A stretch of 64,000 nucleotides of DNA, from assembly GCA_023213315.1 (NCBI GenBank), contig JAKCPI010001560.1, positions 62,001 to 126,000 on the forward strand. The letters run 5' to 3'. Positions within the stretch are counted from its first letter, which is position 1. Each line of letters starts with the position of its first letter. Positions 10,036 through 22,271 of this stretch are shown piece by piece. A program made the translations under genes and the position numbers. The stretch is from Euborellia annulipes. Taxonomy: Eukaryota; Arthropoda; Insecta; Dermaptera; Anisolabididae. The notes under the pieces are model-generated. The model worked only from the letters and a program-made list of their open reading frames with translations. It was not told the origin of the DNA and made no database searches.

Positions 10036-11120
10036 ACCGACTGACAAAGATAAAATATCATTTGTTTGAGAAAGTTGGAAATTTTGAGGAAGAAGGTTTA
10101 TACCCTATCTTACTGAAACCAAGCAAAGTAACCGAATATTATTACTATAGTAGGAAATGTATAACACGTTTTTATTATGAAAAAGTCTGATATCCTGAAT
10201 CGACTCCGAAGTGAAACATATTGCTCCAAAACCATCAGCATAAAACACGTATAACCAAAACAAATATGGCAGTCAATAATGGCCTTAATTTCGAAGTCTA
10301 TTTGGTAAACTAATACTGTATATATTTCCGGTCTCACAGTAGTCTATTAATTAATAAAATAAAAATGATTATCCCCAGTTCAAATTCGATTTTTTTAAAT
10401 ACTTAATTTAAATGCGAGATTAATATAAAAGCTGAGGAGAGATTTACCTCTGTGTTCCTGTGGTATTTTTTGAAGGAGTAAGGGCAGCGTGGATTCGAGA
10501 CAGAGCCTCTTAGCTAAGGTGTATGGAGAGTTGGAAATCACAGGAATTTTCACGGAGAAACTTGTTGGAGATGGACCAAGTATGGAAGACAGGTGAAATG
10601 TGTGCCAGATCTGGAAAGACAAACCCGAGGAAATTCGATTAATGAAATTTACAAGTATAGTTATTTATTAACACAATTGTATGCTATAAAAGGTGAATAT
10701 TTCTTGACGCGTTTATTATGCATATTATTTTTATAATGTAGGCCTAAAAATAAATGAATTTTGTTTATATATTGCTTATAGTTTAAGTAGAAATCTTTCG
10801 ATGAATAAAAAAATATTTCTATTATATTTCCCACCCTTTCATTATGTGTAGCGTAATTGATTATAACAATAAAAAATTTTATTATTAAATTTTTTAGATT
10901 GAATTTTTTAATCAGGAATTTGAATATGAAATTTTTTTCCAAAATAAAATTAGATTACTTTATACGGTTTATATTGCAATATAGTCTCGGAAATGAGATT
11001 GATAAAGAATAAATAAAATGGGATTGAAATAAATCCCTCCCAATATATTCGGAGATATATATAAATCAATATCAAAGAAATATTTTTAATGAAATGGAAA
11101 TTCAGAATTTTTTTGTTTTA
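10036..11120. other. No gene seen
   Basis: AT-rich. Short frames on the minus strand (for example 10661-10942) have the lysine/asparagine/isoleucine-rich composition expected by chance in such DNA. Confidence 0.5.
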
Positions 11121-11126
11121 ATTAAA

Positions 11127-11796
11127 AAAAATCTGGTGTGACTGTCGCACAGCACACAACTTTCTCTTACCTTCGGTAATCGAAAGTTGTGTTCTGTGCT
11201 TGTCACACCAGATTTTTCGTGTCGACATATATTTAGTTTCCGCCGATATATTAAAATTCAAGATGTAAAATTTATAAGTATGGGAAAATATTTATATTTT
11301 GTTACCATGGCAACCATTTCTCCTATCTTTTCTATGAAGCACAAGAGTAAAGTGTGCTTCAAACAATTTTGAGGGCAAAACGAGAATATACATTTGAAAG
11401 AGCATCTAAAAAATAATTGATTTTTGAATTTTAATCAAAATCGTTAGAGCGAATTTTGAGAAAATTGAAAAAAACTGAAAAAGTACATCAGTAAAGTACT
11501 AGTACCCTTTGGCCGATTTTGATTAAAAGCTTATTTTTCCGGTCCCGGGGGCTGCCTAACTTAAATATAAAATTTCAACTTCCTAGCTCAATTCCTTCAT
11601 GCTTAAAATTGAACACACACACACACACAGACACGACAGACAGACAGACAGACCATGTCGCGAAAATCACTTTTTTGGATTCAGGGGACCTCAAAACGTA
11701 AAGATCCATCAAAATCTCGACATCGAATTTTTGACATGAAACCAATACTTTCTCTCTATATATATATTACATATATACATAGGTAAGAGAAAGTAA
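11127..11796 (+). mobile_element. HINE-like element, nearly complete
   Basis: Starts with a ~90-nt hairpin (AATCTGGTGTGAC ... GTCACACCAGATT) that holds a smaller inner hairpin ACAACTTTCTCTTACC/GGTAATCGAAAGTTGT. An ATGGCAACC-containing interior follows, then ACTGATGTAC-type sequence, then a CA/GACA microsatellite. The 3' end is a TA-rich hairpin closing on AGAGAAAGTA. No protein. Two terminal hairpins, a microsatellite and no clear duplication suggest a Helentron-associated element. Confidence 0.75.
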
Positions 11797-12384
11797 AAAA
11801 AAGGAAGGTAGGGAGGAGAAAGGATTAAAAGAATACTAAACAGATGGGGATCGTACGATCGTTAACAATTTTCACGGAATTTAAAAGAGAAATTAAAATT
11901 ATTCCGTGTGAAAAGTGAGGTTCAAAGCGATTTGTGGAGAGATTTATCTGGAATGCAGTAGTTCCCAGGGGATTGAAGCCCTTCGTACTGGGAACGCCTG
12001 CCTGTCTGGCTCCCTTTTTGGTCGATGGGCGGGTGCAAGGGCATTAAGGGCACCGATTGTCTCATCAAGTTGCTCACTACCATCTTTCACAAATAAATTG
12101 ATTAAATTCAATTTAAAATGATGTAAACACAATTTAATCAACTTTCAAGATCTTAATAAATTAGTTAAATAAATTAAAATATGTTTGTTAAAGAAGCCAA
12201 ACAACGCTCAACATCTGGATTGGTGGTACAGATGAAGAAGGCTGTTTGAATGTCCACTGAAAGTCAGTGATAAAATTTTTTTTTTTTTTTTTTTTTTTTC
12301 TATATACCGTAAATAAAGTATACCGTAAAGTTCTAAAGTTCAATTTTCTAAAATCCAAATGTCATATTTATTTCGTTTATTAAG
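11797..12384. other. No gene seen; T30 run near 12270
   Basis: A short, less AT-rich stretch near 11940-12080 gives overlapping frames on both strands but nothing I recognise. A homopolymer T run lies at about 12270-12299. Confidence 0.45.
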
Positions 12385-12395
12385 CACTTCAATCC

Positions 12396-12427
12396 GACGT
12401 TTCGGTCAGATTTGCAACCATCCTCAG
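12396..12427 (-). ncRNA. Hammerhead-like motif
   Basis: Minus strand: CTGAGGA, T, stem GGTT/GACC (one wobble), GAAAC, GTC. CC/GG plus CTTCA/TGAAG outside the core can form a two-part stem I with an internal loop, as in type I hammerheads. Confidence 0.6.
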
Positions 12428-12605
12428 GGCTGAAGCATGTCAATAAAACTCCTCAAAAAGTCCAATGGCACAGTTGTGTAAAATATTTATTGCCATTTAA
12501 TAGGGACCATGCAGGCTATGCGAGTCAAGGCTATTAAGTTGCAATAAATATTTTATACAACTGCGCCATTCGACATTTTGAGGAGTTTTATTGACACACT
12601 CAGCC

Positions 12606-12636
12606 CTGAGGATGGTCCCAAATCTGACCGAAAAGT
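12606..12636 (+). ncRNA. Hammerhead-like motif, 3' part damaged
   Basis: CTGAGGA, T, stem GGTC/GACC, GAAAA then GTA. Stem II differs from the left-arm copy by T to C, which turns a wobble into a Watson-Crick pair. The cleavage-site side is altered. Confidence 0.45.
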
Positions 12637-12637
12637 A

Positions 12638-12880
12638 AAGGGGGTAATTACCCCCATCCTCGAGATTCAAAAAAATACCTTTTTTCGCAAAAAAATTTAT
12701 TTTTAATGTAAAATTTTTAAAATTAATACTTAAAAATTTGATGTGTATTTATATTCTGGCAAACAAGTATTGAATGCGCTTTTAAATTACCGAAATTAAA
12801 AAAAAAATAGTGTGAGGTGCGACGAGTCACACCAGATTACCCCCCCTTCGAGAAACACCTCTGGATCCGCCCTTGTGCCA
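12638..12880. mobile_element. hAT-like MITE (GGATCCGCC family), left end damaged
   Basis: Right end CTCTGGATCCGCCCTTG matches the copy at 48471 and the remnant at 39300. The interior contains CGACGAGTCACACCAGATT, which is close to the 5' hairpin of the HINE-like family. Confidence 0.6.
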
Positions 12881-12966
12881 TTGTGGCGTTATATTTCAAA
12901 TTTTATTAATATCTGTTAAGAATCAAAAGAATTATTGTATATAAGCTTATATTATATCCACTGCCC

Positions 12967-13038
12967 AAAAAATTATTACTAACTCGCTTGCTCAGTGATC
13001 AAGCAATTCAATGAACAAGCGAGTTAGTAATAACTTTT
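12967..13038. repeat. Hairpin, 22-bp arms
   Basis: TATTACTAACTCGCTTG and its reverse complement CAAGCGAGTTAGTAATA flank a ~30-nt loop. It lies about 85 bp before the solitary hammerhead-like motif and may belong to the same element. Confidence 0.75.
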
Positions 13039-13123
13039 TGTACAGATTAAAGAGAAAAAAATTGTATATGATTGCAATTTTTGTTAAAATATCTAAGATC
13101 GTGTATATTTAACAATATTTGTC

Positions 13124-13156
13124 CTGATGAAGGCCGTGATTGGCGACCGAAACGAC
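13124..13156 (+). ncRNA. Hammerhead-like motif, solitary
   Basis: CTGATGA, A, stem GGcCGT/GCGaCC with one mismatch, GAAAC, then GAC instead of GTC. The base between core and stem II is A here and T elsewhere. The cleavage-site triplet is not canonical. Confidence 0.4.
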
Positions 13157-13207
13157 GGCTCAGCGTTATTCGAATTCTGATTTAATAAAAAATGCCTAAA
13201 TGCTAAT

Positions 13208-13415
13208 CAGGGCCGGATCTAGGGGGGGGCAGTGGGTGCACGTGCCCCGGGCGGCAGATATCAGGGGGCGGCAAATTTTGCGTCTCTAAAAAAAAAGGTA
13301 AAATATTTTTTTCGGACGGGAAAATTTGGTTCCGCGAAAAAAAAAAGAAAATTTTAAGGAGGGGGCGGCAAATTAAATTTTGCCCCCCCTAAAAAATCTC
13401 CTAGTTCCGGCCCTG
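13208..13415. mobile_element. hAT-like MITE, 208 bp, complete
   Basis: Terminal inverted repeats CAGGGCCGGATCTAGG and CCTAGTTCCGGCCCTG. Perfect 8-bp duplication ATGCTAAT at 13200-13207 and 13416-13423. Interior is rich in G and C runs, with no frame. Confidence 0.9.
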
Positions 13416-13423
13416 ATGCTAAT

Positions 13424-14023
13424 AAGAGACATACTGTCTTGGCTTTCAAAAAAGGTGTTTTAATTAAAATATTCGTGAATATATTGAAGAGAATGGACCT
13501 CCTTATGTATTGAATAGGTAGGTTCTATTTGTCTGTACAGATTTATTTCGGGCATGATATTTCACCATATTAAGGATGATATACAGGTAGAAAGGAGTAG
13601 TTATAAAAATAATTCAATCAAGGAGAGGAATTTATTTTGGCAAACGCCGCAAGAAGAAAATATTAAATGATATTACAAAAGTTCCTAAACGAATCCAACA
13701 GCTAACGGACCACAGCAAAAAATATTAACAGTCAAATTTGTTTGGATGAGAGAAGAATTTTGAGAAGAGATGAGGGTGTCGGGAAGAAACAAGAAAGACG
13801 GAGAGGGAACAGTCCATTGGCAGGTGAAAGGAGAATTCATGGAAAATAAGAATTTAAAATAATAAGGGATTAAATTATATAATTGAGTAAACGAATTAAA
13901 AAAAAAATTAATAAAAAAAATTCCGAGTCTTATTTATCTATATTCTTTGTGAAAAATAAAAAAGTCAAAAATACATTAGCTTGGCTGATCAATCGTATTC
14001 AATATATTAGATAATGATTTTAT
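13424..14023. other. No gene seen
   Basis: AT-rich sequence between two hAT-like MITEs with nothing recognised. Confidence 0.45.
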
Positions 14024-14031
14024 AGTAGGCC

Positions 14032-14411
14032 CAGGGGCGCCGGAACAAATTTGAATCAGGGGGGGCAAAAAAATTTTTTTAGAAAATTAAAATAATTTAA
14101 TATGTTCAAATAGTATAAAACAAAAACAAATCTACTATAAAACTTTAAAAATTTTAAATAAAATCACAATTTTAATAAAATTAAAATTTTAAAAAATTTG
14201 GTAGTGATTTTTCAAAAATTTTTGGAAAAAATTTGGAAAAAAATGAATTTCTTACTCTTTTAATTTAGAAGATTTTATTTTTCAAAAGTAAAAATATATC
14301 ATTTTTAATAATATATGAAATAAAAGAAGAAATTTTGCCCCCCTCTGTCCCCCCTGTAGGATGCCAGGGGGGGGCAATGTACCCTTGCCCCCCCCAGTTC
14401 CGGCGCCTATG
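14032..14411. mobile_element. hAT-like MITE, 380 bp, complete
   Basis: Termini CAGGGGCGCCGGAAC and GTTCCGGCGCCTATG. Perfect 8-bp duplication AGTAGGCC at 14024-14031 and 14412-14419. Confidence 0.9.
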
Positions 14412-14461
14412 AGTAGGCCTATATATATAATTAGGTTTTGTGAGATCTTAATAGTAACGTA

Positions 14462-14671
14462 CCGTGAAAGTCAATATTAAGTCCCACCCATGTGTTTTCT
14501 ACTTGTGATTATTTGATTGGTTTTATAAAAGAAAATGAAAATCTTTATAGGAAATTTTCTAAGTTTGAACCATGAAAGTTTCCTTTAAAAAATATATAAT
14601 ATTTTTTTAAAAACAATGAAATAATCACAAGTAGAAAACGCATGGGTGGGACTTAATATTGTCCCTCACTG
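14462..14671. mobile_element. Mariner-like MITE, 210 bp
   Basis: Long terminal inverted repeats built on CAGTGAGGGACAATATTAAG occupy nearly the whole element, flanked by TA on both sides. Same family as 15226, 49372 and 51517. No transposase. Confidence 0.85.
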
Positions 14672-14679
14672 TAACTGTA

Positions 14680-15220
14680 CACCCCCGCAAACCCCGCGAT
14701 GCGGGGGGGCCCCGGGACTTTGGGGACCCGTTCGGGTGGGACCGAAACCTTTGCAGGTCCTCTGGAGTTCCCAAGAATACAGCCTTCCATTATTTCTCAG
14801 GTAATAATATTGAATTATTACTTAAAAATAAAATACTACTACCCTAACAAACAATTTTAAACAATACACAACACTGGGTAAATATCTAAATGAAGTGAGT
14901 GAGTGAGTTTCGAAATAGTAAACAAGTTTGCTTGCGTTGACCTAAATAAACATTAAAAAAAAAAAAACAAATTTCATGGTTTTTACTCAAGGCTAGGTTT
15001 TTACTTGTAAATTATTCCCTTTAATAATGGGGCCTGAAAGAAAGGTTGCGCGGGGACCCCAGCAAAAATACTTTACGCAACTGTTGACATTTATATATTA
15101 ATATAGCTATATATATTCATTAGGCCTTTCTTTTAAAACAAGGCAGGTCCTATGGTCATGACAAGAATTTGACAAGAATCTCCCAGAATGATAGGTATTT
15201 TAAAAATTATAAGAATTTAT
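14680..15220. other. No gene seen; short G/C-rich spot near 14690-14770
   Basis: A G+C-rich patch with CCCCGCGATGCGGGG near 14692 forms a small palindrome. I cannot assign it further. Confidence 0.4.
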
Positions 15221-15225
15221 ATATA

Positions 15226-15434
15226 CAGTGAGAGACAATATTAAGTCCCACTCATGCGTTTTCTACTTATGATTATTTCATTGTTTTATAAAAAATATTA
15301 TTATTTTTTAATGGAAACTTTCATGGTTCAAACCGAGAAAATTTCTAATAAAGATTTTCAATTTCTTTTATAAAAACAATGAATTAATCACAAGTAGAAA
15401 ACACATGAGTGGGACATAATATTGTCCTTCACTG
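15226..15434. mobile_element. Mariner-like MITE, 209 bp
   Basis: Begins CAGTGAGAGACAATATTAAG and ends with its inverted counterpart CCTTCACTG, flanked by TA at 15224-15225 and 15435-15436. Confidence 0.9.
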
Positions 15435-15491
15435 TACATAAATATTTATAGAATCCAGGAGATGTAGGAATATATTAATATATATATACAC

Positions 15492-15654
15492 AAGAAGTTT
15501 ATTTCCTATTACAGGTGTTAGGCAATTAATTCAATAAAGATGACTATTTTTTTGGTGAAAATTTTTATTCCGACGACCAGCTAGCGATTAAAAAAATAAA
15601 GTCATCTTTATTGAATTAATTGCCTAAAACCTGCAATAGGAAATAAACTTCCTA
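15492..15654. repeat. Palindrome, ~55-bp arms, no hammerhead motif
   Basis: AAGAAGTTTATTTCC through TAAAGATGAC is repeated in reverse complement at about 15600-15654. The ~50-nt loop holds CCGACGACCAGCTAGCG. It resembles the Penelope-like palindromes in form but I do not see the core motif. Confidence 0.75.
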
Positions 15655-15662
15655 TATATAAA

Positions 15663-15696
<34 letters not shown>

Positions 15697-16715
15697 TATA
15701 ATATTTAAGCAAATGACAACTATTGAAGCAATTCTAATATTTTATAAATTGAATATAAAGTAGTCGTATTTAGGAGATGTTCTTAAGAATAATTAATAAA
15801 AAAGATTTGTAAAAAAAGAACCGAGAAAAAGCAGAACACTTTAAAAAAAATATTAAACCCAATATAAAAAAAAAATAAATACACAGAGACCTAAATGATA
15901 ATAAAAACAATTGAAGACGGATTCTTATCAAACATAAGATTAGGCTATTAACATTTTTGAAAAAGTAAAAAATAATTTTTCTAATTTGAAGTTGACAACC
16001 AAAAAATGATGCATTTTAAAATGAATATCTATTGTGACACAAAGATAATCTGAATAAAATAAAAATATATATTTATTGTTTATATATTTAATTTTAATTA
16101 AATATATAAATAATAAGACCTTGTAAATAACTAAATATTTTCATGATTTAAAAATGAATACCTTGTAATGATTTACTGCATTTCGACCCGAGTACTTGAT
16201 GAATATTTCACCCTCGAACAGATTGCTTATTGAATATTTCACACACATATTTAAAAATACTATTAAAAACATTTAAACACTTAAATAGATTTGTTTATAT
16301 ACTATTTATATTAAATTAACACAGACATGTAAGGCATGTTTAGAGCATGGTATAAACATTTGACAGCTACTACTTCGTCCTCGACGTAGTCAACGACTCG
16401 ATTCAATTACAATTCAAAATAAAAAAAAAAAAAAATCGTTTAAACAAAAAGTGTTTTTAATAAATTATTAGTGATATTATTATCCATATTAATTTATATG
16501 ATGCTTTTTAATTATCATGTTTAATTATTTTCTACTGGACACAATTTGACCGCCTAATTTAAATTTGAAAATTATGACTTATTTGATCAGTAAATTCGAA
16601 TTAATTAATTTAATTTACTTTGGGAAATATTATATTTATTTCCGAAAACCATGATACAAGCTGGTCTGTCTAATTTCAAATACAAATAAAATATTTTATA
16701 AAAATAATTAGGGTC
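15655..16715. other. No gene seen; TA dinucleotide run at 15655-15705
   Basis: Very AT-rich, with no credible frame or repeat boundary. Confidence 0.5.
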
Positions 16716-16718
16716 TAA

Positions 16719-17492
16719 AGGGCCCCATACACTTCAGGCCGTCCTAAGGAAAAAAGTCTCAAGGATTTCCTCGAGGATTTCCCAAGGAAAAATTGGACAT
16801 ACAGCTAGGGTTTTCCTCGAGGAAACGGACTTGAGGATTATCTCAAGACCAACACACTAGTTCTCTTTTGACAGTTCTTGTAATCATTTGTAGAATTTTT
16901 TTAGTATGTTTTCATATTCAGGTAAAATTATTATAAATAATTAATAATAATAATTATTATAATAATAAAAATTTTATATTTTAAATTAAAATTTAATAAT
17001 AGAAACATTCTAATTAAATTAATCTAATTAATATAGATACCTTTTAAGCCAAAAAAAAAAAATATATTTTATAATTTTAATTATTTAATTTTAATTATTT
17101 ATAATAATTTTATTTATTTTATTATTTATATTTATTTTAAAGTCTTTTCGGCATTTAATTCCTATTTATTTCAAATATTTGTAGTCAATTCAAATGAAAT
17201 AAATATTTCTCGCTTAAGTCGGGAATAATCTCTTTTCTCTGAGTCATGGATCACGGGCTATTTGAAATATTCCAAATACATATTTTAAAATTACCGCCTG
17301 AATTGGCCATACACGCAGCGATAAACTGACAGAAATCCGGCCTCGAGGAAAATATTATTGAAATTCAATCAGGATTTTTTGGCCTCGAGGCCGCCCTTTG
17401 GCCTCGAGGCCGCTACCACACACGTTGAGGATTTCCTCGAGGCCAGCCCTATTCCGGCCGGGCCTTGAGGAAAAGGATGTGTATGGGGGCCT
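16719..17492. mobile_element. Harbinger-like MITE, 774 bp
   Basis: Ends AGGGCCCCATACAC and GTGTATGGGGGCCT form terminal inverted repeats. TAA lies on both sides (16716-16718, 17493-17495), the 3-bp duplication typical of PIF/Harbinger. Several CCTCGAGG palindromes (some GGCCTCGAGGCC) cluster within ~150 bp of each end. The AT-rich middle encodes nothing. Confidence 0.8.
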
Positions 17493-17495
17493 TAA

Positions 17496-19780
17496 CAATT
17501 ATATTTTTGCTCATATATACCAGTAGCTAAAGCCTACTCAATAGGGTGGACGCAAAAAACAAAATTTTTAAATTTCTTTCGGCCGAACCTCGTAAAAGTT
17601 GTCTTTTGGCTAGAAAATGATCGAATGGTGATTTTTCCACTTCAAAACCGAAACGCTAATTTGTAAATATCATTAAATCTATAGGTTTTAATGAAAAAAT
17701 GGTTATAATAAAACTTCAAGAGAATCAAATTTGCTATGAAATTAGTCAAGAAACAGCTTTCTACGACACTTTGTTTTCATTTTATGAAGAATAAAACTGC
17801 GAATTTTTACATAAATGTCGACACAAAAATCTGGTGCGACCAGATTCATGGGCGTAGCCAGACATCTTGTTAGGGGGGTCAACCCCTTGTTAGGGCGAGA
17901 GGGGCTTGCAATTAATATATACATAGATTATTAATTATTTATTTAAATAAAAAAAAATTAAATTAATGTAGTGGATTGGGGCGTTAAAAAAAAATTCCCA
18001 ATGGGAAAAATATATATTTGTTTATAATTTTTTAACAGTGTAATATGTAGGTTCGAAAAGAGAGGTTTGTTCTTTCTAACTTAAATCATTTTTTGTTCAA
18101 TATAAAATACAAAGGAATAAATACAATAGAACTAATATTTTTAAAAGTTTTTATCTATGAAAAGCATAACCATTTGTCTTCTTCCATGTTTTAATAATAA
18201 CGATGAACATTAGTCTTAAATTATGCCCACTTTATAAAGAATTTTATGACTTTTAACTTTTTAAAATGGCCTTTAAATTTTTTTTTAAACTTACTTTGAT
18301 ATTACTTTTGCCAAGTTGGTCTCCTGGAATCTCATTGAATATTTTCATACTTTACTTAAACTAAAGGACAATTTTCTGAGATCCCAGAAGACACAATTTT
18401 TATAATTTTCCTATTAAATATTTAAGAATAATAAAAACTAGTTAATTTTAAAAAATTATTATAGTCTAAATTGAGATGTTATTTTGAAATTTTGTTCAAA
18501 TAAGAGAGAAGAAAGGGGTCTAGCCTCAAATATTTAACTTCTTGACTCTGTCCTCTCCCTACCCATCCCCCACCCCCACAAACACACACAGAAAAAAGTG
18601 TAAATTTTAAATCCTCTTCAAGCGGAAAATATTTTTTATTTTCTTTGTTTTAGTCTAATGAAAGTAGATATCTTAATTGTCAAATGGATTTTTCGTTTAA
18701 TTCAGAAACGGAGAGATTTAAAAAGAGTGAATGTAGGTAGTCTAGATTAATAATAGAAAAATTCTTAACTGAGTCATTTAGGTTGCCTGTCTTGCAAGTA
18801 TAAACAAAACAAATTTAAGTATTGCATAGAAATAAAGAAAAGTATAGCATAATTTTAGCAGTTGATTCTAAAAAATAGTCTTGCTTTAATGAAACATTTG
18901 GATATAATAAAAAAAAAAGATCAAACAAATTTTAAAAGAGGTGATCTATTTTCAATTAAAACTAAAAAACTTCGTCATTTAAGCTTTTTTTTATTGCCTA
19001 TAGATCCTCATTTTACTTTTGACCTGTAGATTCACAAATTTTTTTTTTTTCCTTTTGGCAAAGAGCCTGAAATAAGAGTTTCTGTATTTAAAGTAAATCA
19101 CAAAAATAAATGCTTAATTAAAATTTATAGGATAAATATTTTTAGGGAGTTAAGTCAAAAAAACGTGCGGTAATCTTTCTTCTACAAAGCCAGCCTTACT
19201 TCTTATCTAATGAATAATTTCTTTAAAGTTCACAACTGCTTTCTTTCATTATAATACCAAAAGATATCATCAAGAAAGTTTTTCAAAATTCTGACAAAGG
19301 GTAAGTATATATACGGATATATCATTGTGAGTCTTAAAGATAACAAATTTTTTTCTTCCCTTTCAGTATATGAAGCTGAATAGACATTAAAGTTAATAGG
19401 CCTATGAATAGGCAAAATTTTCAAATCGATACAAGGTGGCTACAGAGAAATGATCGAATTCCCTGATAGTTTTTTTAATTTTTCTGAGTTCTCTAAGTTC
19501 AGATATATATAATTTTTACAGATTATTAAACTTAGAGATAATCAAACAATAATTGTTCCTTTATTCGCGCAGAATGAATTAAAAATTCATAAAGAATAAT
19601 TGAAAAACAATTTTGCAAAATGAATGCAAAATTATATAGGCTATTAAATATAATATAACATTTAGGATTATGAAAACAAAATTATTTATTGTAAATTTTT
19701 ACCAGTACTAAAATTATTATAGCAAAAAAATCAATCGGGAATGACTTCCCCAAAACTTTCTCATAGGCCTATATTCTTTT
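17496..19780. other. No gene seen; MITE-like remnant near 17850-17910
   Basis: AT-rich. CATGGGCGTAGCCAG at about 17847 resembles a hAT-type end (compare 59907) followed by G-rich sequence, but I found no matching right end. Confidence 0.45.
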
Positions 19781-19784
19781 GGAA

Positions 19785-19890
19785 TTATGTTTGTGTGTGT
19801 ATGTGTGTGTGTCTATGTGTGTATGTGAACACGATTGCTTAAAAACCAGAGTAGCCAGATCGATGAAATTTGGTTTTATACAAAAAAAAT
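19785..19890 (+). repeat. Helitron-5'-like repeat with GTGTAT microsatellite
   Basis: A GTGTGTATGTGTGTGT run followed by a segment similar in layout to 6105-6170 (CCAGATCGATGAAATTTGG). Probably a diverged Helitron 5' region; ends not seen. Confidence 0.35.
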
Positions 19891-20039
19891 GTGCACAAAG
19901 TAATAATGTTGTGATTTAAATAAAGAGGTAGAACTTTCTCCTACAAGGTAGCGGTCTTATCTCAACTTCGATCATAATGGTGCTTGGTTCATTTATGCAT
20001 AACATCGTCCACATAGTGTTCAAATCTGACTAATTTAAG

Positions 20040-20285
20040 ATCTAACAAGGTCAGAGGTTCGCTTCCCGTCCTGAGCAAAAAAAATTATTCAAATTATATT
20101 GGCTACCAATTCATTTAAATAAATAACGACTAAATAGAGACTACTTGTTTAATTATTTTCTATTTATAAAAAGTTTATTTACAATTATAATTTAGATTTA
20201 AGTTCGTTTTCGACATCGGAGGCCATTTAGACCTCGTCTATATTTATTTCAATTGATTGGTAGAAATACATTTTTGGTCCCTTGA
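20040..20285. mobile_element. SINE-2 fragments in opposite orientation
   Basis: 20040-20150 (plus) has a B box (GAGGTTCGCTTCCCGTCC) and the hairpin core. 20190-20285 (minus) has the shared 3' segment, seen here as GGAGGCCATTTAGACC, and the core again. Confidence 0.5.
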
Positions 20286-20289
20286 GAAG

Positions 20290-22257
20290 GGTGTGAATGC
20301 AAATCTATCCCTATCACAACAAGCAAGAACGAATTCTGCCAGGGACAAGCAGATAATTTAAAATAAATATGAGCGAATTTTATTTTAGTGTTTTGATTAG
20401 ATCGTGTGTGATTTTTGACCTTCAGTCAATATTTTTACCATGCCCCTATCAATTTCATTTACTATTTTCTTTATGAATATTTTATTTGTCTCAAACATTG
20501 AAAACAATATCGTAAGTGCTTCTTCGGACTTGATCTAAACATAAAAGCAAAGTCGATAGGAAACAACAGTTCCTGAAATAAGATTTGTTTTGATAGGTAT
20601 TTTTGTCATAGCTGGAAATGGAAATATAAGCAAATCGAATTCTCAATCTAAACGACGATCGAAGAAGTCAAGTGGGAAAAGGTGGAAAGAGGATGAGGTT
20701 GGGATGAATACCTTCCTGGAGTTTTTCATATTTTTAGCCAGCGCATCCCTGGCCCAGAGCCCAACTTGAATCACTCACGTAGAATGAAATGAATGCATTG
20801 GCAAATGAACTCAAAGGATTCATTCACTCATATATTCATATCCCTCTGGAAAATCATTAAGAGATTAACCATTTGTTTTATGAATAAAAAAATAAATCGT
20901 GATTGATAATAAATTTAAATAAAATTATAATAAATAATGTTTGATATAATTAAGCCCAAAAAAATAGGCCTATGACAATGGCACTCAGTAAGGTATTTGT
21001 GAAAATTGTTAGTTCATAATCAAATTGAATGCAGGCAATCTAAGGAGATAGAGCATAATAATTGTATCAAGATGCTCTTTGGCTGGAAATGGAGGCTGCG
21101 GTTAGAAACTTCCGAGTTCAAAGAGAAAGACGCTGTCAGTTAATTACAACAAGGTTTATACTACTGTTAAAGTACACATTGAGAGAGTCCAAGCTAACCG
21201 CCATTTGCTAGTATAAATTATTAATTACTTATTAACTGTTGTTCATAGAGTTTGGGATTTTTTTATACTGTCACTTGTTTATGATATGCGTTCATAAATC
21301 GTAGTTATTTAAATATCTTTTTCGGTATTTGAGGCCATTTAGACTTAATCCTTAATTATTTAAATTAAAAGCAAGATAGATTGCAATTCAGTCCTCTAAC
21401 AAATATATCCTCAATTGATTTTTTTAAGTTTCTTCCATAGCTTTAGTTTCTTTTTTTTATCGTCTCATTTACGATAATTTTTTTATTAAAAATTTATCTT
21501 TTCTTTGATGACGTTTAAAAGTCTTCATAAATTATTTTTTAATAAGAAGTACACCATCAAAGAGCATGTAAATTTAATAATTAAAAAAATAATTATAATC
21601 TGATAAAATATATAATAGCTTTCTTCATAAAATTAATAAATTTTTTAATCTAAAAGCATTCAGATTATATTTATTTATTTATTTGTTTAATAAGATGTTT
21701 TTCAATAAGTATGTCTTTAAACATGAATATACCTACATTAATTATATGGTAATCTTTATTCACCAGTCTACCGGTATTTAAATTAAATTGTATGAAATAA
21801 ACATGCATAGGCCTATATTCAGTAGTGTAACTAGGTGGGGGCGAAAGAGGGCGCTCGCTCCCCCCCCCCCCCCAGGCGCATAAAGCCTTTGGTCCCCTTG
21901 ATACCGACATAGGGCATCTAAGATATAGGATTGATAGTTTTCTTTTAAAATTATATTACAACTTGAATTCTAATATTTATAATGAATTTATTATTAAAAA
22001 AATACTATATACCCTGGTACACGGTGTCGGGCTTTTTTTAAATTTCATATTAAATTCATTGTATATCAGAAATCCGAAGGAAAATTAGCAAAAAAAAGGT
22101 CGAACGAGATTCGAATACTAAAAAAAAAAGATCGAATGAAAAACCGCGCCCTAGTTGAGCTTCGTCCCCCCATCCACCCCCCCCCAAAAAAAAAAACAAA
22201 AGGTATAAAGAATTTTTTTGTTTTCTAAAATCAGACAATCATGAACAGTTGTTAAAT
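20290..22257. other. No gene seen; SINE-2 tail ~21318-21390, MITE remnant ~21825-21900
   Basis: 21318-21390 reads as a minus-strand SINE-2 3' piece. 21825-21900 begins CAGTAGTGTAACTAGG and is followed by G- and C-runs like hAT-type MITEs, but lacks a partner end. Confidence 0.4.
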
Positions 22258-22271
22258 TACTAGAGGATTAA

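Larger units (their letters stand above)
12385..12636. mobile_element. Penelope-like palindrome, right end truncated
   Basis: Inverted arms of about 110 bp around a ~35-bp centre. Both arms carry the motif. The right arm stops abruptly at a hAT-like MITE, so the right flank and target duplication are lost. Confidence 0.6.

Noticed and set aside
10661..10942. 93-codon minus-strand frame
   Set aside because: Composed almost only of Lys, Ile, Asn, Phe and Tyr, as expected by chance in AT-rich DNA.
17847..17910. Complete hAT-like MITE beginning CATGGGCGTAGCCAG
   Set aside because: No matching right end or 8-bp duplication could be found.
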